Part shown: positions 18,942-20,963 of the stretch, piece after piece | Position numbering within the stretch: the stretch's first letter is position 1 | How the letters are laid out: each line of letters begins with the position of its first letter | NCBI GenBank assembly: GCA_020637615.1 | Contig: JACKKC010000040.1 | Span: forward strand, 1-20,963 | DNA: 20,963 bases | From: Rhodovulum sp. | GTDB taxonomy: Bacteria; Pseudomonadota; Alphaproteobacteria; Rhodobacterales; Rhodobacteraceae | Direction of reading: 5' to 3' | Position numbers and translations under genes: made by a program | The notes under the pieces: generated by a model | Seen by the model: the letters and a program-made list of their open reading frames with translations, nothing else | The model's database searches: none | What the model was told of the DNA's origin: nothing

Positions 18942-20963
18942 ATGCGGTGGCGTGACTTTTTCGCCCTTGTCCTCGGGGTTCTGCTGACCGGTTTCGCAGC
19001 CGCTTCGGCGCTCCGCGCACAGCCGCTCGTGAGCAACTATCTGGCCGAGGTGCCGGCGGCCGATCTCGTCCCGGGCGCGGACCGATACGGGCCGATGCTC
19101 GGCAACGTCGCTGCAATACCTGCGATGCGCGGCGACGAGACCGTCGGCTACGTGTTCCTAAATTCGGATTTCGTCACGACCACAGGCTATTCGGGCAAGC
19201 CGATTCACGTCCTGATCGGGGTCGACACCGATGCGCGCATCACCGGGGCGCGCCTGGTCAAGCATTCCGAACCGATCGTCCTGATCGGCATTCCCCAGTC
19301 CAAGATCGACGCGGTGATCACGAAATACGCGGGCCTCGATCTGATCGCGCAGGCAGAGGGCGAGGACGGCGGGCACCAGCTCGACATCGTCTCGGGCGCC
19401 ACGGTCACCGTCATGGTGATCGACGATTCGATTCTTCGTTCGGGACTGAAGGTGGCGCGCCTGCTCGGGCTCGGAGGGCTCGCGCCCGAGACGGCATCCG
19501 CCGGCCCGGCCTTTGTGTTGCGGGAGGATTCCGGCGCGGCTCCGAAGGACTGGCCGACCCTGACCGGCGACGGCTCGGTGCGCGCCCTCGATCTCGACAT
19601 CGGCGAGGTGAATGCGGCCTTCGAGGCGACCGGCGACCAGCGCGCCATCGACCGGCCCGAAAAAGGTGATCCGGCGGACACATTCATCGACATGGAGGCG
19701 GCGCTAGTCAGCGTGCCCGCAATCGGGCGCAGCCTGCTCGGGCCGACGGAATACGCCAATCTCGAGACTTGGCTGGCCGAGGGGGATCACGCGCTGCTCT
19801 TGCTCGGGCGCGGCGACTACTCGTTCAAGGGTTCGGGCTATGTGCGCGGCGGCATCTTCGACCGCATCCATCTGATCCAGGGCGACGATACGGTCCGGTT
19901 CAACGACAAGCAGCACCGGCGGCTGGGCGCACTCGCGGCAGAGGGCGCGCCGGGCTTCACCGAGCTCGATATCTTCAAGATTCCCGCCGACGCCGGCTTC
20001 GATCCCGCCGAGCCGTTCCGGATCCAGCTCCTGGTGCAGCGTCCGGTCGGCGCCATCGAAAAGGTCTTCACCACCTTCGACCTCGGCTACCAGACGCCGG
20101 AGGCGTATCTGGAGCCGGTGGCGGCGCCGGCACCTTCTGCCGACGAGACGGCCAAGGTCAATGCCGAGATTGCAGGCTCCCAGCCCGACGATCTGACGCA
20201 TCTCTGGAAGCGGATTTGGGAGAGCAAGAGCTTCGAGGTGGGCGCGCTCCTCGCCAGCATCGGCGTGCTGTCGGGCGCATTCTTCTTCCAGATGCAACTG
20301 ACCCGGAACGAGAGCTTGGTGTTCTGGTTCCGGATCGGGTTCCTGACCTTCACGCTGTTCTTCCTCGGCTGGTACGCGAACGCCCAGCTTTCGGTCGTGA
20401 ATGTCCTGGCCTTCTTCTCCGCGGTGAGCACCGATTTCTCCTGGTCGGCGTTCCTCATGGATCCGCTGATCTTCATCCTGTGGTTCTCGACGGCCGCCGC
20501 GATCCTTTTCTGGGGGCGTGGCGCTTTCTGCGGTTGGCTCTGCCCGTTCGGCGCACTGCAGGAACTCAGCAACCGCCTCGCCAAGCTGGCGCGCGTCCCG
20601 CAGTACTGGGTGCCCTGGGGCGTTCACGAGCGGCTCTGGCCGATCAAGTACATCATCTTCCTCGGCCTCTTCGGGCTCTCGCTCTATTCGCTGGAACTCG
20701 CCGAGCGCTTCGCCGAGGTCGAGCCGTTCAAGACCGCGATCATCCTCAAGTTCCAGCGCGGCTGGCCATATGTGCTCTTTGCCGTGGCGGTTCTGGTCCC
20801 GGGGCTCTTCATCGAGCGTTTCTACTGCCGCTATCTCTGTCCGCTCGGCGCGGCGCTGGCGATCCCGGGGCGGATGCGGATGTTCGACTGGCTGAAGCGC
20901 TACAACGAATGCGGCAGTCCCTGCCAGCGCTGCGCCAAGGAGTGCATGGTCCAGGCCATCCAT
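18942..20963 (+). CDS. nosR: NosR, membrane flavo-iron-sulfur protein for nitrous-oxide reductase (3' end outside)
   Basis: The start is ATG 18942 (MRWRDFFALVLGVLLTGFAA, signal/TM) with AGGGGG upstream; 674 codons are visible. A periplasmic FMN-binding domain contains DIVSGATVTVMVIDDS, with Thr154 as the expected covalent flavin site. A long periplasmic region follows, then membrane helices (EVGALLASIGVLSGAFFF, FWFRIGFLTFTLFFLGW). Cytoplasmic CxxxCP motifs are FCGWLCPFG (Cys530, Cys534) and YCRYLCPLG (Cys629, Cys633). A ferredoxin-like cluster begins CGSPCQRCAKEC (Cys657, 661, 664, 668) and continues past the window. NosR passes electrons from the quinol pool towards NosZ and is needed for N2O respiration and nos expression. 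It is normally the first gene of nosRZDFYLX, so nosZ is expected next. Length and motif order match intact family members. Confidence 0.95.
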   Translation, partial: MRWRDFFALVLGVLLTGFAAASALRAQPLVSNYLAEVPAADLVPGADRYGPMLGNVAAIPAMRGDETVGYVFLNSDFVTTTGYSGKPIHVLIGVDTDARITGARLVKHSEPIVLIGIPQSKIDAVITKYAGLDLIAQAEGEDGGHQLDIVSGATVTVMVIDDSILRSGLKVARLLGLGGLAPETASAGPAFVLREDSGAAPKDWPTLTGDGSVRALDLDIGEVNAAFEATGDQRAIDRPEKGDPADTFIDMEAALVSVPAIGRSLLGPTEYANLETWLAEGDHALLLLGRGDYSFKGSGYVRGGIFDRIHLIQGDDTVRFNDKQHRRLGALAAEGAPGFTELDIFKIPADAGFDPAEPFRIQLLVQRPVGAIEKVFTTFDLGYQTPEAYLEPVAAPAPSADETAKVNAEIAGSQPDDLTHLWKRIWESKSFEVGALLASIGVLSGAFFFQMQLTRNESLVFWFRIGFLTFTLFFLGWYANAQLSVVNVLAFFSAVSTDFSWSAFLMDPLIFILWFSTAAAILFWGRGAFCGWLCPFGALQELSNRLAKLARVPQYWVPWGVHERLWPIKYIIFLGLFGLSLYSLELAERFAEVEPFKTAIILKFQRGWPYVLFAVAVLVPGLFIERFYCRYLCPLGAALAIPGRMRMFDWLKRYNECGSPCQRCAKECMVQAIH

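Noticed and set aside
19704..20963. Long minus-strand open frame opposite nosR
   Set aside because: It is the high-GC shadow of nosR, Glu/Arg/Pro-rich with no recognisable motifs, while the plus strand has clear NosR Fe-S and membrane motifs.
1..20963. tRNA, rRNA or CRISPR array
   Set aside because: No cloverleaf, rRNA-like or repeat-spacer pattern was noticed by eye; a dedicated scan was not possible.

Overview
The window reads as accessory DNA from a GC-rich alphaproteobacterium that can reduce nitrous oxide. The evidence is the codon bias, the remains of IS3 (IS407-like), IS5 (IS427-like) and IS91-associated elements, and a nosR gene running off the right edge. Several genes are clearly decaying, which suggests an IS-rich genomic island or large plasmid. 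The taxonomic assignment is inference.

Left part (1-6450): the C-terminal part of a ROK/polyphosphate-glucokinase-like kinase, a dead IS3-family element fused to a truncated IS91-associated tyrosine recombinase, and then a TetR regulator facing a FAD-dependent monooxygenase. The promoter-operator between the two is clear: face-to-face sigma70-type promoters interleaved with GTCAAC-N4-GTTGAC palindromes. The monooxygenase was once followed by a CPBP membrane protease and a short-chain dehydrogenase in a stop/start-overlapped operon. Both downstream genes are now pseudogenes. A truncated IS5 copy closes this part.

Middle (6459-10435): a minus-strand merR - VIT/VWA-domain gene pair lies between two same-orientation IS5-family copies. 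One copy is a left-end remnant; the other is full length but has a frameshifted transposase. To the right of the second IS are a large-serine-recombinase remnant and about 370 bp with no convincing gene.

Right-centre (10436-16741) is the most interesting locus: a compact minus-strand, apparently co-translated RiPP-type operon. Its order is (i) a 205-aa protein with a GRDP-like (WHxHILDT) domain and a C-terminal tail carrying CxCxxxC and tandem INPQ-type repeats, a good candidate for the modified substrate; (ii) a single-chain TfuA-YcaO fusion; (iii) a radical SAM enzyme whose usual C-terminal SPASM cysteine position holds Met; and (iv) a SagB/McbC-type FMN dehydrogenase. The last three are joined by 4-nt ATGA/GTGA overlaps. 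A plus-strand gene of unknown function (10436-11083) ends tail-to-tail with the operon. Known chemistry of these families would predict thioamide and/or azol(in)e formation plus one radical step on the repeat-bearing tail. No exporter, leader protease or separate E1-like partner is visible.

Right end (16860-20963): a decayed TPR gene, a weak small ORF, a truncated signal-peptide ORF, an NsrR-type Rrf2 regulator with three conserved cysteines, and the divergent nosR gene (first 674 codons). This marks the start of a nitrous-oxide reductase cluster.
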